The notes: a model not told the origin generated them from the sequence alone. Shown: positions 8,599-17,033, counted from the first letter of the stretch. The stretch is 57,818 nt of DNA from an uncultured Oscillospiraceae bacterium (GCA_958426425.1 CATZYY010000003.1:1-57818), one strand, 5' to 3'. Made by a program: numbers and translations.

Positions 8599-8675
8599 GC
8601 GCCCTTAGCTCAGCTGGATAGAGCGTCTGGCTACGGACCAGAAGGCCGGGGGTTCGAATCCCTCAGGGCGTACCA
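8599..8675 (+). tRNA. tRNA-Arg (anticodon ACG)
   Basis: The cloverleaf is readable directly. The acceptor arm GCGCCCT pairs with AGGGCGT (one G-U), the D arm is GCTC..GAGC, the anticodon arm is TCTGG-CTACGGA-CCAGA with anticodon ACG, and the T arm contains GGTTCGAATCC. CCA is encoded at 8673-8675. A terminator follows directly. An integrase gene pointing at the 3' end of the tRNA suggests that the tRNA served as an attachment site. Confidence 0.95.
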
Positions 8676-8713
8676 AAAGACCCGCTGATTTCGAATGAAA
8701 TCGGCGGGTCTTT
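8676..8713 (+). terminator. Terminator of tRNA-Arg
   Basis: A 16-bp stem with one G-T wobble (8676-8691 with 8698-8713), a 6-nt loop and a TTTT tail, starting at the base after the encoded CCA. Confidence 0.8.
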
Positions 8714-8815
8714 TGTAACTTTTTTGAAGGTTTCATTTTTCTTGACCCATTTTTGACCCATTAACTGACCCATTAACCGTTGAATCCGGCTGGACAGATT
8801 GGACATTGTTTCTCC

Positions 8816-10039
8816 TCATAGCTTCATTTCCATAAATCGTCCCATTTTCTCTGCGGCATCTTGCTTCATCCCCTGTGTGACGTGCGTATAGGTGTCCAGT
8901 GTAAAACCAGAGGAATAGTGCCCCAAAATTCCAGAGAGTGTTTTGATGTCCACACCGTTCTGGATCGCCAGCGTTGCGAAGGTGTGCCGCAGATCGTGAA
9001 AGCGGCAATCTTCTAACCCTGCATCTTTGAGTATCTTTTTGTGGATGCGTCCGACCGCATCCGGATTATACATTGTCCCTGTCACCGGTGATGGAAACAT
9101 GTAGGGATTATCAGGATGGAGACTGTGTTCCTGGAGCAATAGATCGACTGCCTGCTTTGGAATGACGATATTGCGTATAGAGTGGCGGGTTTTGGGCGGA
9201 GTTACCTCCAATTCCCCTTCTCTTCTGGAAACAGCTTTTGTTACAGAGATACTGCATTTCTCTACATCCAAGTCACTCCAGAGGAGCGCAAGCAATTCCC
9301 CTTTACGAAGGCCGCTAGTCAACTCCAGATAAAACATTGGCAAAACATTGCGATCTGCTGCCGCACGAAGATAAGCAGATACCTGTTCCGGCTGAATCAC
9401 TCTCATTTCCCGTTTTTCCAGCTTTGGTGGCTTGCAGTCAATCGTTGGATTCTTTGTGATGATCCCTTCTCTCACTGCTTGATCCATTGCACTGTGCAGA
9501 ACCATATGAATACTTCGGATGGTCTTTGGACTCAGTCCAGGACTTGCGCCCCCACGCGGAGATATCTTGCCATTCTCACGAAGATCCTGGTATAGCCTTT
9601 GGAGGCGCAGACCAGTCAAGTTCTGTATGGGCAACTCGCCAATACGGGGAAGTATAATATCTTTTATAAAGTAACTGTATTGTACCTGTGTACTTCGCCG
9701 GAGATTCGGCTTGGAATAGAGTTCATACCAAGTATTGAGCCAGTGTCCAACCGTGTATGTATCATGGTTTTCTTGTAAGATCTGTTTTCTTGATGCACAA
9801 GACTCCGGCAATGTTACAGTGGCATCGTTTTTACGATAGATGTCGTTCTCTACGCTTTCTTGCTGCTGACTGATCGCTTCACCAAGCTTTCGCTTACATT
9901 CTGCCTGTGTTTTTGCTAAGACATTTTTATAGATGAGCTTTCCCGTCTCCTCATCACGACCAATCGTGTAGCGCCCTTCCCATCTCCCATCTTTTCGTTT
10001 CCGAATACTTCCTTCTCCCCGAGCTCTTCTCCTCGCCAT
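8816..10039 (-). CDS. Tyrosine recombinase (integrase) of an integrative element
   Basis: Site-specific recombinase of the Tn916/phage integrase family, 407 residues. It has an AP2-like arm-binding N-terminus (ARGEGSIRKRKDGRWEGRYT), a SAM-like core-binding domain (TVGHWLNTWYELY), and a catalytic domain with the Arg in SGLRKGELLALLW, a Lys in PPKTRHS, HDLRHTFATLA, LGHYSSGFTLDTY and the Tyr nucleophile in TYTHVT. The ATG at 10037-10039 is preferred over an adjacent GTG. Its 3' end faces tRNA-Arg. The catalytic residues are complete, so the enzyme may still be active, although little of the element remains next to it. Confidence 0.93.
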   Translation of the reverse strand: MARRRARGEGSIRKRKDGRWEGRYTIGRDEETGKLIYKNVLAKTQAECKRKLGEAISQQQESVENDIYRKNDATVTLPESCASRKQILQENHDTYTVGHWLNTWYELYSKPNLRRSTQVQYSYFIKDIILPRIGELPIQNLTGLRLQRLYQDLRENGKISPRGGASPGLSPKTIRSIHMVLHSAMDQAVREGIITKNPTIDCKPPKLEKREMRVIQPEQVSAYLRAAADRNVLPMFYLELTSGLRKGELLALLWSDLDVEKCSISVTKAVSRREGELEVTPPKTRHSIRNIVIPKQAVDLLLQEHSLHPDNPYMFPSPVTGTMYNPDAVGRIHKKILKDAGLEDCRFHDLRHTFATLAIQNGVDIKTLSGILGHYSSGFTLDTYTHVTQGMKQDAAEKMGRFMEMKL

Positions 10040-10057
10040 CACTGTAGCCCCCTAGTC

Positions 10058-10270
10058 TTAAAAAACTCCCTGGGCAACTCTTTCATCAATCCACGAAAGA
10101 AGCCTGTCCTTGGGAACGACAATTCTGCTGCCAACCAGCATAGCTGGAAATCTCTTTTGATGAGCAAGCTCATATGCGCTGGAGCGGGAGATATTGAGGG
10201 CCGTAGCCACTTGTGGAATCGTAAGCATAATCGGCAATTCATCAATGGACTTATAGCATTGATTTGACAA
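10058..10270 (-). CDS. Excisionase-like small DNA-binding protein
   Basis: A 70-residue MerR-like winged-helix protein of the excisionase (DUF/HTH_17) type: IPQVATALNISRSSAYELAHQKRFPAMLVGSRIVVPKDRLLSWI. Such proteins bend attachment-site DNA and direct the integrase toward excision. It lies 18 nt upstream of the integrase in the same orientation, the standard xis-int order. The only plausible start is TTG at 10268-10270, preceded by GGGAGC at suitable spacing. Confidence 0.85.
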   Translation of the reverse strand: MSNQCYKSIDELPIMLTIPQVATALNISRSSAYELAHQKRFPAMLVGSRIVVPKDRLLSWIDERVAQGVF

Positions 10271-10326
10271 GTTGCTCAGCTCCCTTCTTTTTCAAGTCCA
10301 TTTGTTCATTCTTATATGCTCTACTC

Positions 10327-10360
10327 CAAGGGGCGAGGGACAAGAGTTCCTCGCCCCTTG
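10327..10360. promoter_or_regulatory. 12-bp perfect inverted repeat upstream of xis
   Basis: CAAGGGGCGAGG (10327-10338) and its exact complement (10349-10360) enclose a 10-nt loop in the leader of the xis-int pair. No T-tract follows on either strand, so this is more likely an operator or RNA leader hairpin than a terminator. Confidence 0.45.
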
Positions 10361-10838
10361 AAGATCATTCAGCCATTACCGTAATATTTTTGAAGTGTTA
10401 TTTTACTTCCTGTACTGACAATGGCGGAATGAGAATGTTGCAAAATCTTTTCAGCTCTATTTGACACTACTCCCCGAGCTGCGGGCGACAAACGAACCGG
10501 CGGTTGGCACCGCCCTCCGGGAATTGAACCCCTCCGAGGATCGCTCCGAGATGCCCCCATCAAAATGAAGACACAGAGTACCATTATAGGCTTACGGAAT
10601 CATCGCAAGACAACTTGCCAAAGTTGTTTTTGGCTGGGTGGACCCGCTCTACACCTTTTGTGGCCGTCATTTACAGAACATGCAAAAGAAAATATCTTTC
10701 TATGTTCTACAGATGGTCTTCGCGCACCCGCCGCATCGCTACCTCCCCTCGTCAGGGAGCCCGTAAGCTGATGTTAGTTCGCTGCCGGATATAATATTTT
10801 CAATGTACACGGAAGCCCATCTTTCTGTATTTTTGATT
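10361..10838. other. Gene-free leader region of the integrative element
   Basis: About 480 nt without a convincing gene. It contains a GGCGGT/ACCGCC hairpin near 10490-10505, a minus-strand stretch whose 3' part looks like a tRNA T-arm (GGTTCAATTCC near 10517-10527), two direct copies of CTCCGAG near 10535-10553, and a plus-strand hairpin with a T-run at 10611-10632. A 71-codon minus-strand frame (10369-10584) lacks a ribosome site and has the composition of structured RNA. I cannot assign a function. Confidence 0.4.
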
Positions 10839-11165
10839 CTAGTAACTTCCTGGCAGAGCGAACTGGATGAGGATGGAGTTCATAACTCTCAAATCTTCAC
10901 CTTCCAGAGTCATGCGGACTCTTACCAAAAGAGATGTCTGTATAGACGATAGCCGTTTCTGCTCCGGATGATACCAATTTGAAACATGAATGCCTCCATA
11001 GGGGCCGAATGAGGTCTCAATGGGATGCATACAGGAAAGTGCGACCAAGTCACTTCGGATTGTTCGTTCGCAAACACCAAAGCGGACTGCCAAGCGTTTC
11101 GTTGTATCAAACCGTGCACTGCACAGGTGTTCCCAAATTGCCTGTCTTCGTTCAGACGGTCCCAA
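10839..11165 (-). CDS. DeoR-type HTH protein of the integrative element
   Basis: 108 residues. The N-terminal half is an HTH_11/DeoR winged helix (SERRQAIWEHLCSARFDTTKRLAVRFGVCERTIRSDLVAL), followed by a short GPYGGIHV wing and a ~45-residue tail. Such short regulators commonly accompany Tn916/Tn1549-like elements in Clostridia; this is family knowledge, and no sensor domain is visible. The start is TTG at 11163-11165 with a GAGGGG/GTGAGG site upstream. The terminator-like hairpin at 11210-11238 insulates it from upstream DNA. Confidence 0.7.
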   Translation of the reverse strand: MGPSERRQAIWEHLCSARFDTTKRLAVRFGVCERTIRSDLVALSCMHPIETSFGPYGGIHVSNWYHPEQKRLSSIQTSLLVRVRMTLEGEDLRVMNSILIQFALPGSY

Positions 11166-11209
11166 TCACCTCACCCCCTCACCTCGCTCTGTGGTTTTGA
11201 GGATAAAGC

Positions 11210-11238
11210 AAGACCCGGCAAGGTAATTGCCGGGTCTT
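11210..11238. terminator. Bidirectional terminator-like hairpin
   Basis: Perfect 12-bp stem AAGACCCGGCAA (11210-11221) with TTGCCGGGTCTT (11227-11238) and a 5-nt loop. It separates the element's HTH gene from the adhE relic. Confidence 0.6.
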
Positions 11239-11337
11239 AGAAATTTGCAGTGATTCATTTTACTTTCTACATTTCTTCCAATTTTTAATAAAAATTTCAA
11301 GTGAATTCAATACTGCAATTAAATATCGGATGCTAGT

Positions 11338-12545
11338 TACCACGGATACAGTCTGCATCCGAATAAGTCAGCACATCATAGCTGGAGGCACGAGTGACAC
11401 TCTTGGGAATGTTCATCATGCCGTCCGCGTCCACGATGGCCATGGTAGGTAGCAACTCATAGTACGCCAGCGGCTACTTGGCCCCGGTGTTGGTGTCGGA
11501 AATGATAGTGAACAGCGTCACCTCGGAGCCAGTGCCCGCGGCGGTGAGATGCACACCTGTTTTGCCTTGATGCCCATCTCTGTCAGCTGATCGGTTACCA
11601 GCTGGCACATCCCCATCTTGAAGAGGTCAGCGTCGGTATCGATGAACGCCTTTCTTGAAGTGGCAGTATTCCTTCGGCTCTTTTAGGGTCACCTGTGTAA
11701 CTCTTCTTGAAGTACACCTTCTCAGGCATCCTTAGCCACAGCATATTCTCTCTCCTCTCCGCCACCGTCTTGATGTTCAGCATCTGCTCGATGTTGGCTT
11801 CACCGCAGGACGACGACGGCAGTGAGCTTCACGCCGTGATTGGCGGAGGTTGAAGAGCACCTCCCCACTTTCTTAGCCTCCTCCGGGTTCTGGAAGTAGC
11901 AGTGCCTGTTCTGGAACGCCTGCGTCACTTGGTCGTAGATGCTGTCCAGCACCGTCACGTACTATTCCTCGGCGCACATCATGCCGTTGTCAAATATCTT
12001 GGAGTAGATGGCGGACGCCACCGCATTCTTGATGTCACAGGTGTCGTCGAAGATCACATCGCAGTTGCCGGGGCTCACGCCAATGGCCGGGGCGCTGGAG
12101 CAATAGGCCGCCTCCCGCATGATGCGGGCCACCTCGATGGTACACCGCTTGACGATAGGGAGATGTGAGGATGGCTATGCTAGTATTGAGTCAAATCAGG
12201 ATCTTGAAGATGCAGGTGGAGGTGGGGTTCGTCGTCGGCGTCACGGAACCCACAATGCCCGCGGGTTTAGCAACCCGCTTGGTGTCCAACGCCTTGTCCT
12301 CAGAGAATACTCCGCAGGTCTTTTGTGGCGGAAGTAGCAGCTATGTGCGTGCTCGGAGGCACAGTTATTCTTGATGACCTTGTCCTCCACCACACCCATG
12401 CTCGTTTCCGCCGCCATGGCTGCCTGCTAGTAGATCTCGCCCACCTGTTCCTGTGTAAAGGTGGCGAACACCGCCTGGGCCTTCCGCATTTCGGTCAGCT
12501 TGACTTTCAGGGTTTCCACAGAGTCGATGCAGTCTTCGTTGCCAT
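11338..12545 (-). pseudogene. adhE: Decayed bifunctional aldehyde/alcohol dehydrogenase (adhE relic)
   Basis: Stretches of AdhE can be read in shifting frames on the minus strand. The N-terminus MATKT is followed after a frameshift by VDSVETLKVKLTEMRKAQ-like sequence, then an in-frame TAG, MGVVEDKVIKNN, TPTTNPTSTCIFK (aldehyde-dehydrogenase half), IFDDTCDIKNAV..SKIFDNGMMCAEE, NIKTVAERRENMLW (linker) and TAAGTGSEVT..PTMAIVDADGMMNIPKS (iron-ADH half). Intact AdhE needs about 2.6 kb; only 1.2 kb remains, with internal deletions, several frameshifts and at least three stops. An AAGGGAG ribosome site still precedes the start. A functional copy presumably exists elsewhere. Confidence 0.85.
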
Positions 12546-12635
12546 AGCATCTCCCTTCTATTCCTGTGAGGAAGTTTGCAACGTACACAGCCCGAGAAAA
12601 CCAACGTCAAACAAGCTCTACATTTTTTTGGAGTT

Positions 12636-12668
12636 GCGTCCCCAGCACATACACTGCGCTGGGGACGC
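12636..12668. terminator. Inverted repeat after the etf-acyl-CoA dehydrogenase operon
   Basis: Perfect 11-bp stem (12636-12646 with 12658-12668, GCGTCCCCAGC) and an 11-nt loop, in the 176-nt spacer between the adhE relic and the dehydrogenase stop. The T-rich tail is on the plus side, so termination of the minus-strand operon is possible but not certain. Confidence 0.45.
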
Positions 12669-12721
12669 TTTGTTGTATGGATCTTCACCCGCAGCAGATG
12701 CAGTGGAAGATTCAGAGAAAA

Positions 12722-13864
12722 TCAGCGGACACCCATCCAGCTGGAGATCACCATCTTTTGCACCTCACTGGTGCCCTCATAAATCTCCGTGATTTTGGCA
12801 TCCCGCATCATCCGCTCGATAGGGTACTCCCGGGTATAGCCGTAGCCGCCGAAGAGCTGTAAGCACCGCCGGGTCACATCGTTGGCGTTCTGAGAGGCTA
12901 CCAGCTTTGCCATAGCAGACAGATGGCTGTACGACTCATGCTGGTCCTTAGCGCAAGCCGCCCGATACACCAGCAACCGTGCCGCGTCCGTATTGGCCTG
13001 CATCTGAGCCAGTTCAAACTGGGTATTCTGGAAAGTGGAGAGAAACTGGCCGAACTGTTTGCGGGTCTTGACGTATTCCACCGCCTCATCAATAGCCCCC
13101 TGGGCGATTCCCGTCGCCTGGGCGGCAATACCGATCCGCCCACCGTCCAGAGTCATCATGGCGTACTTGAAGCCCTTGCTCTCCTGGCCCAGGAGGTTCT
13201 CTCGGGGGACGATGCAGTCCTCGAACACCAGCTCGCAGGTGGAGGAGGCCCGAATGCCCATCTTCTCCTCATGCTTGCCGATCTGGAATCCCGGAAAGTC
13301 CTTCTCCACGATAAAGGCAGAGATGCCGTGATTCCCTTTTGCCTTGTCTGTTATGGCCATCACCACGTAGACCTCCGCTGGCCCTGCGTTGGTAATGAAA
13401 ATCTTGCTGCCGTTGAGCACATAGTGATCCCCGTCCAACACGGCGGTAGTCTTCTGTCCACCGGCATCTGTGCCTGCGCCCGGCTCCGTCAGGGCAAAGG
13501 CGCCCAGCTTCTCACCCTTCGCCAGGGGAACCAAGTACTTTTGTTTCTGTTCTTCTGTACCGAAGAGGAAAATCGGCGTAGCGCACAGCGAGGTATGGGC
13601 GGAAACAATCACACCGGTGGAGGCACAGACCTTGCTCAGTTCCTCCACACACTGCACGTAGGAGAGATTGTCCATCCCCGTGCCGCCATATTCTTCCGGG
13701 AACGGAATGCCCAACAGGCCCATCTCCGCCATCTGTGCCACAGTCTCCGTGGGAAAGCGTTCTTCTTTGTCGATCTCTGCCGCAAGGGGCTTTACTGTCC
13801 CCAGGGCAAAGTTGCGGTACATCTGCTGGAGTTCTGCGTGCATCTCATCCTGTCGGAAATCCAT
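12722..13864 (-). CDS. Acyl-CoA dehydrogenase (short-chain / butyryl-CoA type)
   Basis: FAD enzyme that oxidises acyl-CoA or reduces 2-enoyl-CoA at C2-C3, exchanging electrons with EtfAB. It has 380 residues. Visible are the N-terminal helical domain, the FAD/substrate segments ALTEPGAGTDAGGQKTTA and KMGIRASSTCELVFEDC, the ECLQLFGGYGYTREYPIERMMRD-like dimer region, and the catalytic Glu in IYEGTSEVQ. It is the last gene of etfB-etfA-acd, 44 nt after etfA, with an AGGAGG site 7 nt before the ATG. Unlike the two dehydrogenases at 19.2-21.6 kb it keeps the standard catalytic Glu. The natural substrate is not determined. Confidence 0.93.
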   Translation of the reverse strand: MDFRQDEMHAELQQMYRNFALGTVKPLAAEIDKEERFPTETVAQMAEMGLLGIPFPEEYGGTGMDNLSYVQCVEELSKVCASTGVIVSAHTSLCATPIFLFGTEEQKQKYLVPLAKGEKLGAFALTEPGAGTDAGGQKTTAVLDGDHYVLNGSKIFITNAGPAEVYVVMAITDKAKGNHGISAFIVEKDFPGFQIGKHEEKMGIRASSTCELVFEDCIVPRENLLGQESKGFKYAMMTLDGGRIGIAAQATGIAQGAIDEAVEYVKTRKQFGQFLSTFQNTQFELAQMQANTDAARLLVYRAACAKDQHESYSHLSAMAKLVASQNANDVTRRCLQLFGGYGYTREYPIERMMRDAKITEIYEGTSEVQKMVISSWMGVR

Positions 13865-13908
13865 GGTGCGGTCCTCCTTATTTGATGTTCGATTCTAAAT
13901 TTCCGGAA

Positions 13909-14919
13909 TCAGGCCTCTTTCAGCTTTTTTACCTCTGCAGTCAGCAGAGGCAGCACCTCGAAGAGGTTTCCTACGATCCCGTAGTGTGCGATTTCAAAAA
14001 TGGGTGCCTCCGGGTCCTTGTTGATGGCCACGATGCAGTCCGAACCGGACATTCCTGCCTGATGCTGGATGGCGCCTGAGATGCCGCAGGCGATGTACAG
14101 CTTAGGAGCCACCGTCTTGCCGGTCTGTCCAACCTGGTGGGCGTGGCTAATCCAGCCGGAATCCACCGCCGCGCGGGAAGCGCCCACCGTGGCACCCAGG
14201 GCCTCTGCCAGGGGCTTGATATGGGTTGTGAATCCCTCCGGGCCACCGACGCCCCGGCCGCCAGAGACGATGATGTCCGCGCCTTCCAGATCGACAATCT
14301 CCTCTGCCGCTTCGTGAATGACCCGGATCAACTCTGTTCGGATCTCCTCCGGTGCCACATGATAATCCTCCCGGATGACCTCCGCATGTGGCTCCACCGG
14401 AGCGGCCTTCTTGAACACGCCGGGCCGAACCGTGCCAATCTGGGGCCGGGTGTTGGAGCAGAGAATCGTCGCCATCAGGTTGCCGCCGAAGGCCGGGCGA
14501 GTCCAAGCGATGTCACCGCTTTCCTCGTCGATGTCCAAGCTGGTGCAGTCAGCGGTGAGGCCGGTTTTTAACCGACAGCTGAGTCGTGGGCCGAAGTCCC
14601 GACCGTTTGGCGTGGCGCCAATCATCAGAGTAGTGGGACCGTACTTCTCCACCAAGTGATACATGGCGTTGGCGTAGGCGTCAGTACTGTAATTCTGGTA
14701 CTCGTCGCCTTCTACCACGATGACCTTGTCCGCATCATGCGCCGCCGCGGCCTTCATCGCCTCGTCCACATTATTTCCGATGATCACTGCCACCAGCGCT
14801 CCGCCCTGCTTGTTGGCCAGGCGGCGGCCGGGATTCAACAGCTCCAGGCCCACATTCTTGGCAGAGCCGTCTGCCTTCGTCTCTACAAATACCCACAGAT
14901 CCTTGGTCTTGGCTTCCAT
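13909..14919 (-). CDS. etfA: Electron transfer flavoprotein, alpha subunit
   Basis: FAD-binding large subunit of Etf, 336 residues when started at the ATG at 14917-14919, which has a GGGAGGG site 6 nt upstream. Earlier in-frame codons overlap that ribosome site. The C-terminal FAD domain shows VSGGRGVGG, SRAAVDSGW, QVGQTGKTVAPKLYIACGISG and the SDCIVAINKDPEAPIF end. It sits between etfB (15 nt upstream) and the acyl-CoA dehydrogenase. Whether this Etf bifurcates electrons cannot be decided by eye. Confidence 0.95.
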   Translation of the reverse strand: MEAKTKDLWVFVETKADGSAKNVGLELLNPGRRLANKQGGALVAVIIGNNVDEAMKAAAAHDADKVIVVEGDEYQNYSTDAYANAMYHLVEKYGPTTLMIGATPNGRDFGPRLSCRLKTGLTADCTSLDIDEESGDIAWTRPAFGGNLMATILCSNTRPQIGTVRPGVFKKAAPVEPHAEVIREDYHVAPEEIRTELIRVIHEAAEEIVDLEGADIIVSGGRGVGGPEGFTTHIKPLAEALGATVGASRAAVDSGWISHAHQVGQTGKTVAPKLYIACGISGAIQHQAGMSGSDCIVAINKDPEAPIFEIAHYGIVGNLFEVLPLLTAEVKKLKEA

Positions 14920-14933
14920 GTCATTCCCTCCCA

Positions 14934-15737
14934 TCAAATCACGTGTGCGTCACTGAGCAGCGAGATCAATTTGGCTGCAGAGGCCTCCATTGTCTCCTCC
15001 TGTATGATCAGGCCGCCCTTCTTTTTCTCCGGGACAAAGGACTTCTTCACATGGGTGGGAGAGCCCTTCAGGCCGATGCGTGCAGCGTCGATGTCTGCCA
15101 GTTCCTCTACGCCCAGAGTCGGAATCTGGGTACGGTTGGCGGCCATCTTACGCTTGATGGTAGGATATCGGGGATCAAAGCTGGGCTTCGTAAAGGTCAC
15201 GACGCAGGGCAGACCGATTCCAATCACCATGTTGGCATCCTGATCCTCCTTCAGCACCTCCAAACGCCCGTCCTTGTATTCGCACTCCAGGCCGCAGGTG
15301 ACCTGGGGATACCCTAGGTGCTCTGCCAGCTCGGGGCCCACCTGGGCGGTGTCGCCGTCGATGGCCTGCTTTCCGCAGAAAATGGCGTCGAACTTCCCTT
15401 CCAACTCCTCCACCTTCTTCACGGCGTTGGAGAGGATGTAGCTGGTGGCCAGGGTATCCGATCCGCCGAAGGGCCGACCGGAGACCAGATAGGCCTTGTC
15501 CGCCGCGATGGCCAGGCACTCCTTCAGAGCGTTCTTGGCGTTCTCCGGCCCCATGGACATCACCACGATTTTAGTATCAGGAATCTTATCCTTGATTCGG
15601 GCCGCCGCCTCCAGGGCGAAGGCGTCGAAGGTATTGACGATGGCCGGTACGCCATCCCGGATCAGGGTATTGGTCACCGGGTCGATCTTCACCTGGGTGG
15701 TGTCCGGGACTTGCTTGACACAGACTAGAATGTTCAT
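14934..15737 (-). CDS. etfB: Electron transfer flavoprotein, beta subunit
   Basis: Small Etf subunit, 267 residues, starting MNILVCVKQVPDTTQVKID. The nucleotide-binding core (FDAFALEAAARIKD, VVMSMGPENAKNALKECLAIAADKAYLVS, CGKQAIDGDTAQVGPELAEHLG) and the recognition-loop region are intact. It is the first gene of the etfB-etfA-acd operon, whose promoter carries the 43-bp box shared with two other operons here. The ribosome site is AAGGGGG before the ATG. Confidence 0.95.
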   Translation of the reverse strand: MNILVCVKQVPDTTQVKIDPVTNTLIRDGVPAIVNTFDAFALEAAARIKDKIPDTKIVVMSMGPENAKNALKECLAIAADKAYLVSGRPFGGSDTLATSYILSNAVKKVEELEGKFDAIFCGKQAIDGDTAQVGPELAEHLGYPQVTCGLECEYKDGRLEVLKEDQDANMVIGIGLPCVVTFTKPSFDPRYPTIKRKMAANRTQIPTLGVEELADIDAARIGLKGSPTHVKKSFVPEKKKGGLIIQEETMEASAAKLISLLSDAHVI

Positions 15738-15783
15738 ATCTGGTTTCCCCCTTGTGAAAAATATGGAGTGTTCTGTCTGTGAC

Positions 15784-15853
15784 TATTATAAAAGACTTCC
15801 CTTCAAATTTGAAATAAGAAGTCTCAATTACATTTATAATGAAATCTGTATAT
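15784..15853 (-). promoter_or_regulatory. LysR-type regulatory box and -10 of etfB-etfA-acd
   Basis: On the plus strand, GAAATAAGAA (15811-15820), 13 nt, then TTATAATGAAA (15834-15844), 4 nt, then TATAT (15849-15853). A TATAAT -10 for the minus-strand operon lies at 15784-15789, 21 nt from the box. The same three blocks with the same spacing occur at 23782-23824 and 25725-25767. Confidence 0.75.
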
Positions 15854-15884
15854 TCCCGGGGCTTTCCTCCCTCTGCTCTGCGCG

Positions 15885-15925
15885 CAAAAAAGCCGCCAGT
15901 TCTGTTTCAAACAGAGCTGACGGCT
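15885..15925 (-). terminator. Terminator of the LysR gene and its operon
   Basis: Hairpin of 15891-15908 with 15911-15925 (AGCCGcCAG.. / ..CTGaCGGCT), followed on the minus strand by six T residues (15886-15891). It lies just after the LysR stop. Confidence 0.75.
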
Positions 15926-15963
15926 CATATCCATTCGTTCATGCGCAGCGATCCAGTTCCTTC

Positions 15964-16851
15964 TCACAGGCTCTCCTGGAAGTCCTGACACATCTTGATA
16001 AAGTCCTGAATGACCTTGGTGGAGTCCTTGTCAACATGACGGATGATTTTATAGTACAGCTTCAGATCCAGGCCCTCCACATGGAGATACACCAGCTTGC
16101 CGCTGCGGTGATAGGGCTCCATGATATTTTTCGGCAGGCAGCAGAGGCCCATGCCCCGAATCCCCGCATTCAGCACAAAGACGTTTCCCACGCTCTCCCA
16201 GGCGGGCTCCACCTGATGACCATGCCGGCGCAGGGCCTCATCCACAACGCTGCGGGCGCCGCTTCCCTTCTCCCGGAAGAGCAGCGGCTGCTTTACCAGT
16301 TCGGAGACCGAGATGGTCTGCCCCTCCTGATATCCCAGCTTCGGAGCAGCCGCAAAGGTCATATCAGCCGCCATAAAGTCCACGCTGACGATCTTCTTGT
16401 TGACGCACTCCTTGTCAATGATGGCCAGGTCCAGCTCGTTGTTGAGAATCTTATCAATCAGTCCGTCACCGGTATCCACCCAGCTCCGGATTTTGATGCC
16501 GGGGTGGATTTCCATAAATCCGGAGATGTATTTGGGCAGGCCGCAGGCATCCATGGTGTCACAGCAGCCGATCCGCAGAGACTGATGGCCCTTCAGATCC
16601 TCCATTCCGATTTCCATATCGTTGATCATGTTCAGAATCCGCCGGACATACCCATAGTACTTGGTTCCGGCGCTGTTGATGTACAGCTTTCTGGAAACCC
16701 GGTCAAACAGCTTGCAGCCGTAATAGCTCTCCATTTCCGAGAGGGCCGCGCTGATCGCCGGCTGCGTCATGAAGAGCGCTTCGGCAGTCTTGGTCATGTT
16801 CCCATTGTTTTCATACAAAGAAGCGAATATCCGCATATGCCGTATCGTCAT
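15964..16851 (-). CDS. LysR-type transcriptional regulator (acid/acyl-CoA cluster)
   Basis: 295 residues. An N-terminal winged HTH (HMRIFASLYENNGNMTKTAEALFMTQPAISAALSEMESYYGCKLFDR) is followed by a LysR substrate-binding domain. The start is the ATG at 16849-16851, with TGGAGGC 7 nt upstream; a long upstream in-frame extension crosses a strong palindrome and is not coding. It is the last gene of the CoA-transferase-to-cupin operon and probably regulates that operon together with etfB-etfA-acd and the CoA ligase, since all three share one box. The effector is presumably the acid or its CoA ester. Confidence 0.9.
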   Translation of the reverse strand: MTIRHMRIFASLYENNGNMTKTAEALFMTQPAISAALSEMESYYGCKLFDRVSRKLYINSAGTKYYGYVRRILNMINDMEIGMEDLKGHQSLRIGCCDTMDACGLPKYISGFMEIHPGIKIRSWVDTGDGLIDKILNNELDLAIIDKECVNKKIVSVDFMAADMTFAAAPKLGYQEGQTISVSELVKQPLLFREKGSGARSVVDEALRRHGHQVEPAWESVGNVFVLNAGIRGMGLCCLPKNIMEPYHRSGKLVYLHVEGLDLKLYYKIIRHVDKDSTKVIQDFIKMCQDFQESL

Positions 16852-16974
16852 ACTCTGCCTCCACATGAAATCGTCCGTCGGAATGGTGGGTGCGGGAACT
16901 GCTCTCCCCGTATTTCCCATAAAATTATAGTCAAAGATTGTGAAAAAGTCAACATGCGCAAACATGGAAGAACG

Positions 16975-17010
16975 CCGGACACGCCGCCACAGCCGTGGCG
17001 GCGTGTCCGG
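16975..17010. repeat. 16-bp perfect inverted repeat between cupin and LysR genes
   Basis: 16975-16990 (CCGGACACGCCGCCAC) pairs perfectly with 16995-17010, with a 4-nt loop. It sits 24 nt after the cupin stop and 123 nt before the LysR start. There is no T-tract downstream on the minus strand, so it may reduce rather than stop read-through, or protect the upstream mRNA. Confidence 0.7.
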
Positions 17011-17033
17011 ATTCCGGTCAGATTCTGCGGGGA

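Noticed and set aside
10369..10584. 71-codon minus-strand frame in the integrative element leader
   Set aside because: No ribosome site, Pro/Arg/Ser-rich composition, and the DNA contains hairpins and a tRNA-like stretch that explain its structure better.
8599..12700. Second attachment-site copy (attR) for the integrase
   Set aside because: I found no repeat of the tRNA 3' end in the window by eye; an exact search of the whole genome would be needed.
11902..12792. Plus-strand frames over the adhE relic
   Set aside because: The minus strand carries recognisable AdhE segments in order; the plus frames are accidental.
15802..15813. TTCAAATTTGAA palindrome as the LysR operator of the etf operon
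   Set aside because: It overlaps the shared box but is not present in the other two co-regulated promoters, so the bipartite box is the better candidate.
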